Shown here in pieces: positions 61,492 to 64,000 of a stretch of DNA of 64,000 nt. This stretch comes from Allobosea sp. LC85 (GTDB lineage: Bacteria; Pseudomonadota; Alphaproteobacteria; Rhizobiales; Beijerinckiaceae), in NCBI RefSeq assembly GCF_000735605.1, contig NZ_JPKG01000055.1, positions 1-64,000 on the forward strand, in the 5' to 3' direction. Each line of letters begins with the position of its first letter. Position 1 is the first letter of the stretch. The translations under genes and the position numbers were made by a program. Below the pieces are notes generated by a model. It worked only from the letters and a program-made list of their open reading frames with translations, ran no database searches and was not told the DNA's origin.

Positions 61492-63194
61492 CCCCGCACG
61501 CCTTCACGCGCCTTCAGGAAGGCTTCGTGCTCGGCGAGCAGGCTGCCGGCGAGCGCCTTGGCGATCAGGGCGCGGGTGTTCTCGATGCCGTAGATCGCGG
61601 CGAAGGAGCCGAAGCGCGGGCCCTTGGGCTCACCGAGCAGGATCTCGTAGAGCGTGTTGAACCAGGCAAGCGAGACGCCGGCCGAGCCGTCCTTCTGCAC
61701 GGTCTTGTAGGGATCGCGCCGGCCGATATCGTAGACCGCGTCCTGGATCGTACCGGCATCGGTAACGCCTGCAGCCGAGAGTTCGCCGAGCCTGACTGAG
61801 AGATCCTCCAGGGCCTGCCGCTCCTCCAACGTCGCCGGGCGGTATTGCTTGGCTGGCTTCACGAAATCCTGGAAGTAGCGGATCGCGTAGCCGACCAGCG
61901 CATCGAGGCGCGGATGGGTCGCAGGCGAGGCGCCTGGCGCATAGCGGCGCAGGAAGCCCCAGAGCACATCCTTGTCCTCGGCATTGGCGACGGCGACGAG
62001 GTTCATCAGCAGGCCGAAGGTGACCTGCGTCTTGGCTGCGTTCTCGCCTTCGCCCGAGGCGATCACCTCCGGTGCCGGCGGGTTGCCGTTATGGATGTGC
62101 CAGACGGGATTGCCGAGCCGGTTCTTCCAGTCCTGCCGTTCATAGCCGCCGAGGAACTGCAGATATTCGTCAGCCGCGCGCGGGATGACGTCGAAATGCA
62201 GCTTCTTGGCCTCGCGCGGGCGCGAGTACATGAACAGCGCCAGGCTCTCCTGCGAGCCATAGGAGAGCCATTGCTCGATGGTCAGGCCGTTGCCCTTCGA
62301 CTTCGAGATCTTCTGGCCCTGCTCATCGAGGAAGAGCTCGTAGTTGAAGCCCTCCGGCGGCGTGGCATCGAGCGCGCGTGCGATGGCCGACGAGACCTTG
62401 ACCGAATCGATCAGGTCCTTGCCCGCCATCTCGTAGTCGATGCCGAGCGCGACCCAGCGCATCGCCCAATCCGGCTTCCACTGCAGCTTGGCATGGCCGC
62501 CGGTGACCGGGGTCTCGAAGCGCTCGCCGCTGTCAGGGTCGGTCCAGGTGATGGTCCCCTTCTCGACATCGCGCGCCTCGATTGGCACCTGCATGACGAT
62601 GCGGGTCCGGGGATGGATCGGCAGGAACGGCGAATAGGTCGCGGCGCGCTCCTCGCGGAGCGTCGGCAGCATGATCTTCATCACCGCGTCGTAGCGCGCC
62701 AGCAGCTTGAGCAGGGTCGCGTCGAACTCGCCCGCCCGGTAGCTGTCGGTCGAGGACTTGAACTCGTAGTCGAAGCCGAACTGGTCGAGGAAGGCGCGAA
62801 GGCGGGCATTGTTGTGCCGGCCGAACGAGTCATGCGTGCCGAAAGGGTCGGGGACCTCGGTCAGCGGCCGTCCGAGATGCTTCGCCAGCAGGTCCTTGTT
62901 CGGGACGTTGTCCGGCACCTTGCGCAGGCCGTCGAGATCGTCGGAGAAGGCGATCAGCCGCGTCGGCACCGTGTCGTCGGTCAGGACACGGAAGGCGTGG
63001 CGCACCATCGAGGTGCGCGCGACCTCGCCGAAGGTGCCGATATGCGGCAGGCCCGAGGGGCCGTACCCGGTCTCGAAGAGCACCTCTTTCTTGCCCGATT
63101 TCTCGATCCGGGCCACGAGCTTGCGTGCTTCCTCGAACGGCCAGGCGGCCGAACGCTGGGCGGCATCCACGAGCGTGGGATCGAAAGCGGACAT
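61488..63194 (-). CDS. lysS: Lysyl-tRNA synthetase, class I
   Basis: Charges tRNA-Lys, 568 residues. It is the class I (Rossmann) type seen in archaea and many alphaproteobacteria, not the class II LysS of E. coli. The HIGH-type motif is GPSGLPHIGTFGEVAR and the KMSKS-type motif KISKSKGNGLTIEQW. EGFNYELFLDEQGQKIS and HFDVIPRAADEYLQF are family specific. The start has no strong ribosome site. It is followed by the overlapping nitroreductase gene. Confidence 0.96.
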   Translation of the reverse strand: MSAFDPTLVDAAQRSAAWPFEEARKLVARIEKSGKKEVLFETGYGPSGLPHIGTFGEVARTSMVRHAFRVLTDDTVPTRLIAFSDDLDGLRKVPDNVPNKDLLAKHLGRPLTEVPDPFGTHDSFGRHNNARLRAFLDQFGFDYEFKSSTDSYRAGEFDATLLKLLARYDAVMKIMLPTLREERAATYSPFLPIHPRTRIVMQVPIEARDVEKGTITWTDPDSGERFETPVTGGHAKLQWKPDWAMRWVALGIDYEMAGKDLIDSVKVSSAIARALDATPPEGFNYELFLDEQGQKISKSKGNGLTIEQWLSYGSQESLALFMYSRPREAKKLHFDVIPRAADEYLQFLGGYERQDWKNRLGNPVWHIHNGNPPAPEVIASGEGENAAKTQVTFGLLMNLVAVANAEDKDVLWGFLRRYAPGASPATHPRLDALVGYAIRYFQDFVKPAKQYRPATLEERQALEDLSVRLGELSAAGVTDAGTIQDAVYDIGRRDPYKTVQKDGSAGVSLAWFNTLYEILLGEPKGPRFGSFAAIYGIENTRALIAKALAGSLLAEHEAFLKAREGVRG

Positions 63195-63402
63195 TTGCGG
63201 CGGGTCCTCGTCTGTCTCTGGGTTTTCGGAAGCTCCGGCTTTGACAGATGAGAACGGGCGGCGTCAATCGGCGCGGGCTGCCCCGGGTCGCTGCCTGCCC
63301 TGCACCGCATTCATTGCCTGCCCGGGTCGCGTCCGGCTGAATTGCTCTTGCGGCGCATGCGTATAGGCTCCGCTCCGCGATTGGCTCTGTACCGGATACC
63401 TC

Positions 63403-64000
63403 ATGGATCACGCTCTCCTCGAAACGCTCAAGACGTGGCGCCGACATCTCCACGCGCACCCCGAACTCTCGCTGAAGGAGAGCGCGACCGCCGCCTTCGT
63501 TCAGGAGAAGCTGACCGAACTCGGCATTCCCTTCACCGCCGGCATTGGCGGCCACGGCGTCGTCGCGACGCTGAAGCGCGGCAATTCGGACCGCAGCGTC
63601 GGATTGCGCGCCGATATGGACGCCTTGCCGATCCTCGAGGCGAATGACCTGCCCTACGCCTCCACGAACAAGGGCGTGATGCACGCCTGCGGTCATGATG
63701 GCCACACGACCTCCCTGCTCGGAGCAGCCGCCCTGCTGGCGCGCGACGAAAGCTGGAGCGGCACGGTCCATCTGCTGTTCCAGCCTTCGGAGGAGAATGG
63801 CGCCGGCGCCCGCGCGATGATCGCCGACGGGCTGTTCGAGCGCTTCCCGATGGAGCGCGTCTTCGGCTTCCATAACTGGCCCGGACTCGAAGCCGGCACC
63901 GTGGCGGTTCATCACGGACCGGTCATGGCCGAACCCGGCCGGTTCCGGATCACCCTGCACGGCACGGCCGGCCATGCCGCCAAGCCCGACCTGACGCGTG
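63403..64000 (+). CDS. M20-family amidohydrolase (partial, runs off window)
   Basis: N-terminal 199 residues of a zinc aminoacylase or hippurate hydrolase-type amidohydrolase. WRRHLHAHPELS opens it. MHACGHDGHTTSLLG and LLFQPSEENGAGARAMIADGLFERF carry metal ligands and the general base region, and HNWPGLEAGTVAVHHGPVMA is typical of the IAA-amino-acid hydrolase group. The substrate is not known. The 208 bp upstream hold no gene. Confidence 0.9.
   Translation, partial: MDHALLETLKTWRRHLHAHPELSLKESATAAFVQEKLTELGIPFTAGIGGHGVVATLKRGNSDRSVGLRADMDALPILEANDLPYASTNKGVMHACGHDGHTTSLLGAAALLARDESWSGTVHLLFQPSEENGAGARAMIADGLFERFPMERVFGFHNWPGLEAGTVAVHHGPVMAEPGRFRITLHGTAGHAAKPDLTR

Noticed and set aside
1..64000. 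CRISPR array, tRNA, rRNA, prophage or plasmid origin
   Set aside because: No regularly spaced repeats, tRNA T-loop signatures, phage structural genes or replication genes were seen on either strand by reading.

Overview
The window is GC-rich chromosomal DNA of an alphaproteobacterium, most likely a Hyphomicrobiales (Rhizobiales) member close to Bosea. This rests on a class I lysyl-tRNA synthetase, an imuA-imuB-dnaE2 mutagenesis cassette behind an alphaproteobacterial GAAC-N7-GAAC LexA box, a pimelate-type beta-oxidation operon in the Rhodopseudomonas order, and many intergenic palindromes of the ATGGCCGGG-n5-CCCGGCCAT and CTTCTCCC-GGGAGAAG kinds. Genus is an inference; no rRNA or tRNA gene was seen.

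Layout. 1-213: right end of an IS630-family element abutting a two-hairpin repeat that recurs at 11028-11128. 215-4282 (minus): a frameshifted class A beta-lactamase, then serC-serA for serine biosynthesis, with a strong terminator after serA and a candidate serC leader RNA. 4459-5892: an AT-richer SEFIR/TIR-like gene, a likely stand-alone phage-defence effector. 6131-12635: small secreted or hypothetical proteins, an SRAP (YedK/HMCES) DNA-crosslink protein, an MFS transporter facing an XRE-cupin regulator, and a globin-coupled chemotaxis transducer.

12779-25348: a complete C-P lyase region. It holds phnCDE1E2 behind a Pho box, the regulator phnF, phnGHIJKLM plus a DUF1045 2H-phosphoesterase-like gene, phnN, and the phosphonate-linked hexapeptide transferase. 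No phnP is present. phnI carries an in-frame pair of REP-like palindromes that adds about 50 residues. 25542-31204: the SOS cassette imuA-imuB-dnaE2, divergent from phnC, so phosphate-starvation and SOS control meet in about 225 bp. 31413-35587: an RND efflux pair. 35664-43072 (minus): alpha-2-macroglobulin plus pbpC, a known periplasmic defence and cell-wall-repair pair. 43366-45895: a luciferase-like monooxygenase and a secreted trypsin-fold protein that appears to have lost its catalytic triad.

46024-59659: a carboxylate uptake and degradation block. A tctCBA tripartite transporter is followed by a convergent minus-strand group (crotonase-fold enoyl-CoA isomerase, IclR regulator, family III CoA-transferase). 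Divergent from that group is a pimFABCD-ordered operon (bifunctional hydratase/dehydrogenase, acyl-CoA ligase, thiolase, two acyl-CoA dehydrogenases). Two identical palindromes flank a TTGACA element in the shared control region and are likely IclR operators. The probable overall job is import, CoA activation and beta-oxidation of dicarboxylic or related acids. 59741-64000: a DUF808 membrane protein, lysS with a nitroreductase, and the start of an M20 amidohydrolase that runs off the window.
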